Notes under the pieces: model-generated
The model's database searches: none
The model's input: the letters and a program-made list of their open reading frames with translations, nothing else
What the model was told of the DNA's origin: nothing
Shown: piece by piece, positions 1 to 7,894 of the stretch
How positions within the stretch are numbered: the stretch's first letter is position 1
Layout of the letters: each line of letters opens with the position of its first letter
Source of the DNA: Pseudomonadota bacterium
GTDB lineage: Bacteria; Pseudomonadota; Alphaproteobacteria; Rhodospirillales; Magnetospirillaceae
Assembly: GCA_021793155.1 (NCBI GenBank)
Contig: JAJYTF010000027.1
Coordinates: 1-64,000 of the forward strand
Length of the DNA stretch: 64,000 bases
Direction of reading: 5' to 3'
Program-made: the position numbers and the translations under genes

Positions 1-155
1 TCTCGGGGGCCATCCAGCACCTGGCCGGGATGAAGGACAGCAAGGTCATCGTCGCCATCAACAAGGATGAGGAAGCGCCGATCTTCCAGGTCGCCGACTA
101 CGGCCTGGTCGCCGACCTGTTCCAGGCCGTGCCGGAAATCGGCGACAAGGTCTGA
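1..155 (+). CDS. etfA: Electron transfer flavoprotein alpha subunit, C-terminal end
   Basis: Only the last 50 or so codons are in the window; the reading frame enters at base 3 and stops with TGA at 153-155. The residues include [20 protein letters not shown] and DYGLVADLF, the conserved FAD-binding C-terminal segment of EtfA. EtfA/EtfB take electrons from acyl-CoA dehydrogenases and pass them to ETF-quinone oxidoreductase. etfB would be expected just upstream, outside the window. An ETF fits beside the CoA-ester catabolism genes that follow, but it also serves general beta-oxidation. Confidence 0.93.
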   Translation, partial: SGAIQHLAGMKDSKVIVAINKDEEAPIFQVADYGLVADLFQAVPEIGDKV

Positions 156-174
156 AGCACGATCCGAACGGGAT

Positions 175-229
175 TCTTCGCTCTGCTCAGGATGACAGCG
201 GCCTGTTGTCATCCTGAGAAGCGAGAAGA
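175..229. repeat. REP-like imperfect inverted repeat
   Basis: Arms at 175-197 and 207-229 are near-perfect inverted complements (TCTTCGCTCTGCTCAGGATG against its mirrored arm), separated by about 9 bases. It lies just after the etfA stop and resembles the dispersed palindromic units common between genes in proteobacterial genomes. It may act as a weak terminator, but there is no T-run. Confidence 0.6.
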
Positions 230-365
230 CATCCAGTAGCGCCAGCGTCCCCCGCGACGTTTCGGTGAGCCCGAAAAGTCAATATCTTCGCCACACCGCG
301 GCGGAGGCCGGCGATGACGCCGGCCCCATTGAGAGACTTGGTTCCTCAGTCTACGAGAAGCGGCG

Positions 366-386
366 CGCCGGGGCCAAGCCCCGGCG
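366..386. other. GC hairpin between etfA and GNAT genes
   Basis: Perfect 9-bp stem CGCCGGGGC / GCCCCGGCG with a CAA loop, placed between the convergent ends of etfA and the GNAT gene at 404. There is no T-run, so a terminator role is only possible. The rest of 156-403 holds the inverted repeat listed separately and no gene. Confidence 0.4.
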
Positions 387-403
387 ACGCCCCGCCAACA
401 GCT

Positions 404-907
404 TCACCCGATCCGCTTGGTGAACAGCAGGCGCTGTGATGGCCGAAAACCGGCGCGTTCCAGGAACCCCAGCAGGCCGAAGTCGTTCCAGCGAACCCGT
501 GTGTGCAACCGTTCGACCCGCAACGACGCGAGATTGGCCATCAACTGGGACAACAGGGCCTTGCCGATATTGCGGTTGGCAAAGGCCGGGCTGACGCCGA
601 TGGTGTCAATCACCGCGGCATTCGCCGTGCGACCGTATTCGCCATAATCCACGCGGGCCATGATGAATCCGGCAAACTGCCCGTCGACCTCGGCCACCAG
701 CGACACCCGGACCCCCGACTCATGCAGCACTTCCGCCAGCTTGCGCCTGTAGTAGGCGCTGCGGTCGCGCCCGGTGATCCGCCGGTCCAATGCGATGATG
801 TTCGGCAGGTCGCCCTCGACCATGCTGCGGACAGGGATGCGATCCCGCGACAAAGCCTCGAAGTCGTCGCCGGAAGGATCGCTATAATCGCGTTCTAAGC
901 TGCTCAT
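404..907 (-). CDS. GNAT family N-acetyltransferase
   Basis: 167-residue protein with a single GNAT fold. The motif A region reads IGVSPAFANRNIGKALL (acetyl-CoA pyrophosphate loop), preceded by a beta-strand with AAVIDTIGV and followed by FLERAGFRPSQ near the C-terminus. The start at 907 is chosen because GAGGGGAC lies just upstream on the minus strand; longer reading gives only non-GNAT sequence. It is last in a minus-strand run MFS transporter - GNAT - GNAT, 11 bases after its paralogue. The two neighbours and the GNAT at 4168 share a LDRRITG-type N-terminal signature, so they are recent relatives. The substrate is unknown: small amine or protein lysine are both possible. Confidence 0.85.
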   Translation of the reverse strand: MSSLERDYSDPSGDDFEALSRDRIPVRSMVEGDLPNIIALDRRITGRDRSAYYRRKLAEVLHESGVRVSLVAEVDGQFAGFIMARVDYGEYGRTANAAVIDTIGVSPAFANRNIGKALLSQLMANLASLRVERLHTRVRWNDFGLLGFLERAGFRPSQRLLFTKRIG

Positions 908-918
908 GCAATGTCCCC

Positions 919-1377
919 TCAGAGATGAGTGACGATGTCGCTCTCCAGCGCCAGGCTTGGCGCCAGCTGGAACCCTGCCGTGGCGAAAAATCGCACGAGA
1001 TCGTGCTCCACCCAGTCGGCCTCGGTACGAAGTTCGACGATGCCTCGGCCCTTGAGCTGGTTTTCGAGGGTGGTCATCAGGGCCCGAGCGACACCCTGGT
1101 TGCGCAGTTCCGGGACCACCCCGATGGCGTCGATCACCGCCGTCGGCGCAGTGCCGCCGAATTCGCCGTCGAGCACATGGGCCGAAACAAACCCGACGAG
1201 CTGGGTACCCTGCCCGGCAACCAGCCAGACGAAGGAATCCGGCGAGCCGCCCAGCGCGGCCCACCGCTTTTCAAAAAAGCCCCTTCGCGAATTGCCGGTG
1301 ATCCGGTTGTCCAAGGCGATGGCGGCTTCCAGATCGGTGCCGGTCATCGGCCGGATGACGATTTTACTCGAAGTCAT
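919..1377 (-). CDS. GNAT family N-acetyltransferase
   Basis: 152-residue GNAT protein. The acetyl-CoA binding loop reads GVVPELRNQGVARALM, with AVIDAIGV before it and FFATAGFQ towards the end. Its ATG overlaps the stop of the upstream MFS transporter gene (ATGA at 1374-1377), so the two are translationally coupled. It is a paralogue of the next gene (404-907). Coupling to an aromatic-acid transporter suggests it modifies either an aromatic substrate such as an aminobenzoate or the catabolic enzymes themselves; this is inference. Confidence 0.85.
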   Translation of the reverse strand: MTSSKIVIRPMTGTDLEAAIALDNRITGNSRRGFFEKRWAALGGSPDSFVWLVAGQGTQLVGFVSAHVLDGEFGGTAPTAVIDAIGVVPELRNQGVARALMTTLENQLKGRGIVELRTEADWVEHDLVRFFATAGFQLAPSLALESDIVTHL

Positions 1378-2756
1378 GCAAGTTCCTCCTGTTGCCCTTG
1401 CGATGCAACCACGCCCACCTCAGCGAGGCCAACCTTGGCGCGGGACCAGACATACTTGACGACCAGGGCCGCGGTCGCGACGAAGGCGGGAATGGCGATC
1501 AGCATGAAGATGCTGCTGAAACCCAGCTGCCACCGCATGAACTCCCCGCCGATCAAGGCCCCGCTGATCGCGCCGAATCGGCCGACGCCCAACATCCAGG
1601 ATACGCCGGTGGCCCGGGCGGCGGTAGGATAGAAAGCGGCACCCAGCGTCGGCATGGACACCTGAGCACCGTTCATCGCCGTTCCGGCTAGGAAAATCAT
1701 CAGGGCAAGCAGCACCGGTTCATGCAGGACATTGGCGACGCAGCATAGCAGTACACCCGTCAACGCATAGGCCCCGGCGATGACGAAATGCGGAACCACC
1801 CTGTCCATCAGCCAGCCGGCAAAAATGGCACCGATGCCGCCCCCCAACGGGAACAGCGCACTCAACAATGCCGCCTTTTCGATGGAAAATCCGGTTCCTT
1901 TCATGATCAGCGGCATCCAGCTGGTGAGCAGATAGAACATCACCAGGCCCATGAAATAGGTGACCCACAGCATCACCGACCCTATAGCATACTGACGGGA
2001 TAAGACCAGTCGCAGCGCCTGGCCACCATCATGGTGACCTTTCTCGGTAACCACGAATGTTTGCACCGCATCCAGGTTTCTCAAGGTGATCCGTGATAGA
2101 ATTTTCTTTATCCTGTCCACCTCGTTGCCGCGCACAGCCAGATGCATGACCGATTCAGGCAGCAGGGCGATCAACAGGGCGGCCAGCAGCAGCGGCCCCG
2201 CGCCACCGACCAGCAGAACGCTGCGCCAGCCGAATGAGGGGACGAGCCAGGCGGCCAGCACGCCACCCAGTGACGCGCCAAGGGGAAAGCCGCAAAACAT
2301 GGTATTGACGATCACCGCCCGCCGGCGCTCGGGACAATATTCGGCCATCAGGGTGATGGCGTTGGGCATGGCGGCGCCCAGCCCGATGCCGGTCAGGAAA
2401 CGCCACACCGTCATCTGGTCGAGAGTGCCGGCGAACGCCGTGCCGAGGCTGAAGATGCCGAACAGCGCGACCGACAGGATCACCACCTTCTTCCGCCCGA
2501 AGCGGTCGGCCATCGGGCCGGCCGTAAGGGCACCGGCAGCCAGGCCGAACAGCGCCGCGCTGAGAAGCGGGGCAAGAGCCGGTTTCGCGACGCCCCATTC
2601 GGCTACCAGCGACGGAGCGACATAGCCGATGGCCCCGGTGTCGTAGCCGTCAACCGCCACAATCAAGAAGCAAAAAAACAGAACTATGAAATGGAATGGC
2701 CCTATTGGGCTTTCATTGATTAGATCTTTAACATCGATGGACGAGGGTTCCTTCAC
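1374..2756 (-). CDS. MFS transporter, aromatic acid:H+ symporter type
   Basis: 460-residue protein with about 12 hydrophobic segments. Near residue 35 it has VAVDGYDTGAIGYVAP, the DGYD signature of the aromatic acid:H+ symporter (PcaK/BenK) group, and a loop 2-3 motif ADRFGRKK that marks MFS carriers. The start is read as GTG at 2756 because a GGGAGG site sits about 6 bases upstream. It is expected to import benzoate-like or hydroxybenzoate-like acids across the inner membrane with protons. It heads the run with two GNAT genes and is divergent from the SDR gene at 2983, with an AT-rich promoter region between them. Confidence 0.87.
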   Translation of the reverse strand: MKEPSSIDVKDLINESPIGPFHFIVLFFCFLIVAVDGYDTGAIGYVAPSLVAEWGVAKPALAPLLSAALFGLAAGALTAGPMADRFGRKKVVILSVALFGIFSLGTAFAGTLDQMTVWRFLTGIGLGAAMPNAITLMAEYCPERRRAVIVNTMFCGFPLGASLGGVLAAWLVPSFGWRSVLLVGGAGPLLLAALLIALLPESVMHLAVRGNEVDRIKKILSRITLRNLDAVQTFVVTEKGHHDGGQALRLVLSRQYAIGSVMLWVTYFMGLVMFYLLTSWMPLIMKGTGFSIEKAALLSALFPLGGGIGAIFAGWLMDRVVPHFVIAGAYALTGVLLCCVANVLHEPVLLALMIFLAGTAMNGAQVSMPTLGAAFYPTAARATGVSWMLGVGRFGAISGALIGGEFMRWQLGFSSIFMLIAIPAFVATAALVVKYVWSRAKVGLAEVGVVASQGQQEELA

Positions 2757-2906
2757 TACAGCCTCCCTGGAGGCGCCTGTTAGCCGTCTCTTTCAAGCCA
2801 TTGTTCGGAATGATTGCGATTTCGACCTTACACAGGCAGCCATGCAATTTTACGTCCCCGATTTTTTATTATTGCATCACCATTCCAACTCTTAGCTTTG
2901 GCAACC

Positions 2907-2936
2907 TTGACAGGGCTTGCTACGTTGGCTTATTTT
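2907..2936 (+). promoter_or_regulatory. Sigma-70-like promoter for the SDR gene
   Basis: TTGACA at 2907-2912 and TATTTT at 2931-2936 with an 18-base spacer, ending 46 bases before the SDR start at 2983. The 2757-2982 interval is AT-rich and also must carry the promoter of the divergent MFS gene. The motif AGCGACACTA at 2939-2948 recurs at 4790-4799. Confidence 0.55.
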
Positions 2937-2982
2937 AAAGCGACACTACAGTACCGAAATACCTTAAGTCAATGAGGACCTC

Positions 2983-3699
2983 ATGCCCGTAAGACCACAG
3001 TGGGATTTCTCCGGGAAGGTAGCCATCGTTACCGGCGGCGCCAGGGGAATCGGCCGAGCCGTCGCCGAAGCGCTGATTGCCGGCGGCGCCCAGGTGCATG
3101 TCTTCGATCGCGCCGGCGAACCCTTTCCCGAAGCCAACTTCCACGAAGTGGACATCGCCGACGGCCGCCAGGTGCAGGCCGCGGTAGCGGCCCTGCCCAA
3201 ACCCGCCACCCTGCTGGTCAATAATGCGGGGATCACCCGGGACCGCTCCATCGTCAAGATGAGCGACGACGAGTGGCGATCGGTGCTGGACGTCAATCTG
3301 ACAGGCGCCTTCAACCTGATCCGTGCCGTCGCGCCGGCGATGATGAACGGTGGCTACGGGCGCATCGTCAACGTCATCTCGATCAATGGGCTACGCGGCA
3401 AGTTCGGCCAAGCCAACTATGCGGCATCGAAAGCCGGCCTGGTCGGCCTGACCAAGACCGCCGCACGTGAGTTCGGCCCGAAAGGGGTGACCGTCAATGC
3501 CGTCGCACCGGGAATGGTACTGACCGAAATGGCCATGCAACTGGCCGAAGAATTTCGTCAGAAGGCACTGGACGAGAGTGTGCTCAAACGCCTGCCCATG
3601 GTCGACGACATCGCCGCCGCGATCCTGTTCTTCCTCTCCGATCACGCCCGGATGGTGACGGGCCAGGTCTTGCAGGTCGATTCCGGCCAGTACATCTAA
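2983..3699 (+). CDS. SDR family oxidoreductase, FabG/PhaB-like
   Basis: 238-residue classical short-chain dehydrogenase. The cofactor loop is TGGARGIG near residue 20, NNAG lies near residue 80, the catalytic serine is in VISINGL and the YAASK active-site motif is near residue 147. The tail TGQVLQVDSGQYI is typical of the FabG / acetoacetyl-CoA reductase group. It probably reduces a 3-oxoacyl-CoA or oxidises a 3-hydroxyacyl-CoA with NAD(P). Its position next to a CoA ligase and a thiolase supports a role in ring-fission or beta-oxidation steps, but the exact substrate cannot be read from sequence. Confidence 0.88.
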   Translation: MPVRPQWDFSGKVAIVTGGARGIGRAVAEALIAGGAQVHVFDRAGEPFPEANFHEVDIADGRQVQAAVAALPKPATLLVNNAGITRDRSIVKMSDDEWRSVLDVNLTGAFNLIRAVAPAMMNGGYGRIVNVISINGLRGKFGQANYAASKAGLVGLTKTAAREFGPKGVTVNAVAPGMVLTEMAMQLAEEFRQKALDESVLKRLPMVDDIAAAILFFLSDHARMVTGQVLQVDSGQYI

Positions 3700-3718
3700 G
3701 CCGATAGCAGCCTCCGAC

Positions 3719-4171
3719 TCAGCGGCCGGCGGCCAGCCGACTGGCGAGTTGCATGCGTCGGGCGCTGCTCCGGCCGGCCAGCTTCAGCATGGTGTCGACG
3801 GTGATCGACGACAAGGTGGCTCGTGCCGTGTCCTCGATCTCGTCGAGCACGGTCCGCAGCGCCTGGCCTTCCGCCGTCTCATCACCGGCCTCCCGTTCAC
3901 CGGAATTGGTCGAGCCGATTGGCTCGAAGATGCGGATCACGTCTAGCAGGTTCAGACGCTTGGCATTGGCGGCGAAGCGATAGCCGCCGCCGACGCCTCG
4001 GGCTGCCTCGACCAGGCGTTCCCGCCCCAAGGTTCGCAGCACCTTGGCCAGATGGTTGGGAGAAATGGAATATTTCTCGGCGATCTCCGACACCGACAGA
4101 TAGCGATCGGGCTGCGATGCCAGTTCCAGAATGGCGAAAACGGCATGGCGGGTGGCCATCTGCAGCTTCAT
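3719..4171 (-). CDS. Rrf2 family transcriptional regulator without cluster cysteines
   Basis: 150-residue protein with an N-terminal winged helix: MKLQMATRHAVFAILELA, then SVSEIAEKYSISPNHLAKVLRTLG as recognition helix and GVGGGYRFA as wing. This is the Rrf2 (IscR/NsrR) family. No cysteine occurs anywhere in the protein, so it cannot bind an Fe-S cluster in the usual way and presumably senses another ligand. Its ATG overlaps the stop of the GNAT gene upstream (4168-4171), so the two are co-translated. It likely controls the divergent CoA ligase genes or the adjacent SDR. Confidence 0.88.
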   Translation of the reverse strand: MKLQMATRHAVFAILELASQPDRYLSVSEIAEKYSISPNHLAKVLRTLGRERLVEAARGVGGGYRFAANAKRLNLLDVIRIFEPIGSTNSGEREAGDETAEGQALRTVLDEIEDTARATLSSITVDTMLKLAGRSSARRMQLASRLAAGR

Positions 4172-4632
4172 TCGTCGAGTTCCTTCTCCAGTTCGATAAA
4201 CGGCCCGGCCATCATTCCCTGGCTGCGGAAAAACGACATCAGCAACTGGGCATCCCGCGCCAGCATGGTCCGCACCTTGTTGACCTTGGCCTTGCGGAAG
4301 CAGTCGCACATGGCGTCGAACAGCGCGCTGCCGACACCGCCCAACCTGATATCGGGATCAACGTTGACGGCGAAAATCCATCCGCAGGGTGGCGAGCCGA
4401 ATTCCCAGGCGCGCACCTCCCCGATAATGAAGCCGAGCAACTGCTCGCCCTGCATGGCGACCAGGAAAAAGCGGTCGTCGCCTTCCGCCCCATAACGTTG
4501 GAACAAGCCGCGCCAGTACTCTGGTTTGGGAACCGCAGTGATCTGAGTATCGAGCCGAATTACATGCTGGACGTCGACCAATGTTGCCGGGCGAATGGTG
4601 AACGCAACTGGGCTATCATCTGCTTTCGTCAT
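4168..4632 (-). CDS. GNAT family N-acetyltransferase
   Basis: 154 residues from the ATG at 4632. It carries the GNAT core: VIRLDTQIT near the N-terminus, then VNVDPDIRLGGVGSALFDAM as the acetyl-CoA loop. The C-terminal part ends FFRSQGMMAGPFIELEKELDE. It is the third member of a local family with the genes at 404 and 919, here coupled to the Rrf2 regulator by an ATGA overlap. A longer reading frame from 4692 exists but adds nothing GNAT-like. Its position divergent from the CoA ligase suggests a link to aromatic acid use; the substrate is unknown. Confidence 0.8.
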   Translation of the reverse strand: MTKADDSPVAFTIRPATLVDVQHVIRLDTQITAVPKPEYWRGLFQRYGAEGDDRFFLVAMQGEQLLGFIIGEVRAWEFGSPPCGWIFAVNVDPDIRLGGVGSALFDAMCDCFRKAKVNKVRTMLARDAQLLMSFFRSQGMMAGPFIELEKELDE

Positions 4633-4769
4633 GGTCTTTCTATCAAGGAGGTCCCCAACGAGGTGATGCCCCACTATATCAAATTCAAGCATTTTCGCAC
4701 CATAAAGTGGCTAAACCCATCCGAGCATGTGCCGCCAGGATTGTAACGGGATTCCGCGGGCGCTCGGCC

Positions 4770-4799
4770 TTGACAGCGGGAGGCCAGAGAGCGACACTA
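4770..4799 (+). promoter_or_regulatory. Possible promoter/operator upstream of CoA ligase
   Basis: A TTGACA box at 4770-4775 is followed by AGCGACACTA at 4790-4799, the same ten bases found after the promoter at 2939-2948. No clear -10 is seen. It lies in the 267-base divergent gap between the GNAT/Rrf2 pair and the CoA ligase. Confidence 0.3.
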
Positions 4800-4899
4800 T
4801 TCCGGCTAAACGGTACCTCTTTGCCTTATTAGCGACGTGCCGCACATCGAGCCCCACACAAACTGCTACCGAGGCGCTCGGGCGGCAGGGAGGAGTGAA

Positions 4900-6471
4900 A
4901 TGCAACTGGTCGAACCGGGCGAAGGCCTGGAACTTCGCTTCCCATCGGGATTCAATGTCGCCGTGGACTTCATCGATCGGCATCCGGCGCAAGGTCGCGC
5001 CGACAAGGTGGCGATCCGCACCGACGAAGAAGACGTGACCTATGGTCAACTGGCGGCTTCGGTCAACCGCTGCGCCAACCTGCTGACCGGACTTGGCATC
5101 ACGCGCGGCGAGCGGGTGCTGATGATGGTCAAGGATTGCCCGGAATTCTTCTACGTTTTCTGGGGCGCAATCAAGGCGGGGGCAATTCCCGTCCCGATCA
5201 ATACCTTGCTGAAGGCCAAGGACTACGCTTTCATCATCGACAATTCAGCCTGCGCCTGCCTCGTCTATTCGCCCGAATTCGCCGGCGAGGCCGAGCCCGC
5301 GCTGGCCGCATCGCCGCACAAGCCGCGCCACGTGCTGCGGACCGAAGGCGAAGGCGAAACCTTGCGCGCCCTGATGGCGCAATCCTCCGACCGGTTTACC
5401 GCGGTTCCGGCCTCTCCCACCGATGAGTGCTTCTGGCTCTATTCGTCTGGATCCACCGGCCAGCCAAAGGGCGCCGTGCATTTGCATCGGGACATGGCGG
5501 TGACCAGCTATCTGTATGGCGAAAGGACCCTGGGCGTCCGCGAAGACGACGTCTGCTTTTCGGCGGCCAAGCTGTTCTTCGCCTATGGCCTGGGCAACGG
5601 CATGACCTTCCCGTTGTGGGCGGGCGCTACCGCGGTCCTGCTGTCGAGCCGCCCGACCCCGGAAAGCACCTTCGCCACCATCGAGCGTTTCAAGCCGACC
5701 CTCTATTTCGGTGTCCCGACGCTTTACGCCTCGCAACTCGCCGCGATGGATACCCGGAAGCCGGATCTGTCGTCCGTGCGCCTCTGCGTCTCGGCCGGCG
5801 AGGCTCTGCCGGCGGAGGTGTTCAAACGGTGGAAAGCCAGCACCGGCACCGTCATCCTTGACGGAATCGGCTCGACCGAGGCCCTGCACATCTTCATTTC
5901 CAACCAGATCGGCCACTACAAGCCCGGATCGACCGGCATGCTGGTCGAGGGATACGAGGCAGTGATCCTGGACGAGAATGATCGCGAACTGCCGCCGGGA
6001 GAACCGGGCAGGCTGATCATCAAGGGGCCGTCGACTGCCAAGTATTATTGGCGCAACCCGGAAAAAACCGCCAGTACCATGCTGGGCGACTGGCTGAACA
6101 CAGGCGACACCTATTACCGCGACGACGAAGGATACTTCTTCTACTGCGGCCGATCCGACGACATGCTGAAAGTCGGCGGCATCTGGTGTTCGCCCTTCGA
6201 GATCGAAGCCACGCTGATCGAGCATCAAGCCGTTTTCGAGGCGGCTGTGGTGGGCCTGCCTGACGAGCAAGGCCTGATCAAACCCGAAGCCTGGATCGTC
6301 CTGCGCGACCGCGTTCGCCCCTCACCCGAACTGGAAGAGGATCTGAAGCGGCACTGCAAGGCCAAGATGGCGCCCTACAAATACCCGCGGCGCTTCCATT
6401 TCATCGACGACTTACCGAAGACGGCCACCGGGAAGATCCAGCGGTTCCGCCTGCGGACACAGGACGAGTGA
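4900..6471 (+). CDS. Benzoate-CoA ligase family protein
   Basis: 523-residue adenylate-forming enzyme, the usual length for benzoate-CoA ligases. The AMP-binding P-loop is YSSGSTGQPKGAVH near residue 185, followed by GERTLGV, GIGSTE near residue 328, and the hinge region LNTGDTYYRDDEGY. The C-terminal lysine motif is LPKTATGKIQR (about Lys512), which fits the PX4GK pattern acetylated by Pat enzymes. The start at 4900 is supported by a strong GGAGG site seven bases upstream. It activates an aromatic or alicyclic carboxylate to its CoA ester using ATP, feeding the thiolase six bases downstream. Benzoate is the best guess; 4-hydroxybenzoate or cyclohexane carboxylates remain possible. Confidence 0.88.
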   Translation: MQLVEPGEGLELRFPSGFNVAVDFIDRHPAQGRADKVAIRTDEEDVTYGQLAASVNRCANLLTGLGITRGERVLMMVKDCPEFFYVFWGAIKAGAIPVPINTLLKAKDYAFIIDNSACACLVYSPEFAGEAEPALAASPHKPRHVLRTEGEGETLRALMAQSSDRFTAVPASPTDECFWLYSSGSTGQPKGAVHLHRDMAVTSYLYGERTLGVREDDVCFSAAKLFFAYGLGNGMTFPLWAGATAVLLSSRPTPESTFATIERFKPTLYFGVPTLYASQLAAMDTRKPDLSSVRLCVSAGEALPAEVFKRWKASTGTVILDGIGSTEALHIFISNQIGHYKPGSTGMLVEGYEAVILDENDRELPPGEPGRLIIKGPSTAKYYWRNPEKTASTMLGDWLNTGDTYYRDDEGYFFYCGRSDDMLKVGGIWCSPFEIEATLIEHQAVFEAAVVGLPDEQGLIKPEAWIVLRDRVRPSPELEEDLKRHCKAKMAPYKYPRRFHFIDDLPKTATGKIQRFRLRTQDE

Positions 6472-6477
6472 GGCCCC

Positions 6478-7680
6478 ATGCTTGACGCTTATATCTACGA
6501 CGGGCTGCGCACACCGATCGGCCGCCATGCCGGCAGCCTTGCCGCGGTTCGACCAGACGACCTCGCAGCAGGAGTGATCCGCACTCTGCTCGCCCGCAGC
6601 CCCTTCCCTGCGACCCAGGTGGAAGATGTGCTTCTCGGCTGTGCTTGCCAGTCGGGCGAGGACAGCCGGAATGTTGCCCGCCATGCCGCGCTGCTGGCCG
6701 GCCTGCCCATCGAAGTAGGCGGCGCCACGGTCAACCGGCTGTGCGGCAGTGGCATGAACGCGGTGATCGACGCCGCGCGGGCGGTCAGCCTGGGCGAAGG
6801 ACAGCTTTTCATCGCCGGTGGCGTGGAATCCATGACCCGCGCCCCCTTCGTCCTGGCCAAGGGAGAAACTGCCTACGGCCGCGAAATCCGCATGTTCGAC
6901 AGTACGATCGGCGCTCGTTTCCCGAATGCCCGCTTCGTTGCCGGCTGGGGCAACGACACCATGCCCGAAACGGCCGACAACGTGGCACGGGAACTTGACC
7001 TGGGTCGCGAGGACAGCGATCGCTTCGCCCTAGGCTCGCAGCAGAAATACGCCCGCGCCAAGGCCACGGGCTTCTTTGCCGGCGAGATCGCCTCCGTCGA
7101 GGTGGCGACCGGCCGGAAGACGCCGCCAATCATCGTCGACCAGGACGAGCATCCGCGGCCGGAGACGACCCTCGAGTCACTGGCCAAATTGCGCCCATTG
7201 GCGGAAAGCGGCGTCGTCACCGCGGGCAACGCATCGGGAATCAATGATGGCGCGGCGGCCCTGCTGATCGGCAGCCGGAAAGCCGGCCAGGCGGCGGGTG
7301 CGCAGCCGCTGGCCCGCATCCGGTCGGCCGCCGTGGCCGGCGTTGCGCCGCGCCTGATGGGCCTGGGCCCCGTCCCCGCCTCCCTCAAGGCGCTGGAACG
7401 GGCCGGCCTGTCGCTGGGCGAGATCGACATCATCGAGATCAACGAGGCCTTCGCGGTGCAAGTGCTGGGTTGCTGCCATGGTTTGCAGCTCAGCCCCGAG
7501 GACTCGCGGCTGAACCCCAATGGTGGCGCGATCGCCATCGGCCATCCGCTGGGGGCTTCAGGTGCCAGACTGGTGCTGACGGCGGCCCGCCAGCTTCAAC
7601 TGACCGGCGGCCGATATGCCCTGGCCACCATGTGCATCGGCGTCGGACAGGGTATTGCCATTGTGCTGGAAAGGGTGTGA
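6478..7680 (+). CDS. Thiolase, 3-oxoadipyl-CoA / acetyl-CoA acyltransferase type
   Basis: 400-residue thiolase. The nucleophilic cysteine is in NRLCGSGMNA (about residue 89), the catalytic histidine in GHPLGASGAR (about residue 350), and the second active cysteine in MCIGVGQG (about residue 380). The N-terminus YIYDGLRTPIGRHAGSL is like PcaF/PaaJ, the enzymes that cleave 3-oxoadipyl-CoA to succinyl-CoA and acetyl-CoA. It starts six bases after the CoA ligase stop, so the two form an operon. The general acetyl-CoA acetyltransferase role cannot be excluded. Confidence 0.9.
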   Translation: MLDAYIYDGLRTPIGRHAGSLAAVRPDDLAAGVIRTLLARSPFPATQVEDVLLGCACQSGEDSRNVARHAALLAGLPIEVGGATVNRLCGSGMNAVIDAARAVSLGEGQLFIAGGVESMTRAPFVLAKGETAYGREIRMFDSTIGARFPNARFVAGWGNDTMPETADNVARELDLGREDSDRFALGSQQKYARAKATGFFAGEIASVEVATGRKTPPIIVDQDEHPRPETTLESLAKLRPLAESGVVTAGNASGINDGAAALLIGSRKAGQAAGAQPLARIRSAAVAGVAPRLMGLGPVPASLKALERAGLSLGEIDIIEINEAFAVQVLGCCHGLQLSPEDSRLNPNGGAIAIGHPLGASGARLVLTAARQLQLTGGRYALATMCIGVGQGIAIVLERV

Positions 7681-7720
7681 CGACCAGGCTAACTGCCGAC
7701 CAAGCACCTCACCGATGCCT

Positions 7721-7835
7721 CGTCATTGCGTGTCGATGGCAATGCAATCCGCCACCACCCCCATGGCCCCTGGATTGCCTTGCGGAGTTTATGCCCGGCC
7801 CCGTCTTCGGCGGGACCCGTTGGCTCGCAATGACG
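7721..7835. repeat. Intergenic palindromic repeat region
   Basis: CGTCATTGCG at 7721-7730 is mirrored by CGCAATGACG at 7826-7835, with GCAATCC / GGATTGC also mirrored inside. This is the form of the widespread CGTCATTGCGA...GCAATCC intergenic repeat of proteobacteria. It fills most of the 214-base gap between the thiolase and the Pat-like gene. Confidence 0.6.
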
Positions 7836-7894
7836 ACGGCGCCTGATCTCGACGGCGTTGTGACAGGCCCCGCCGCGCGTGCGATAATGCATCC

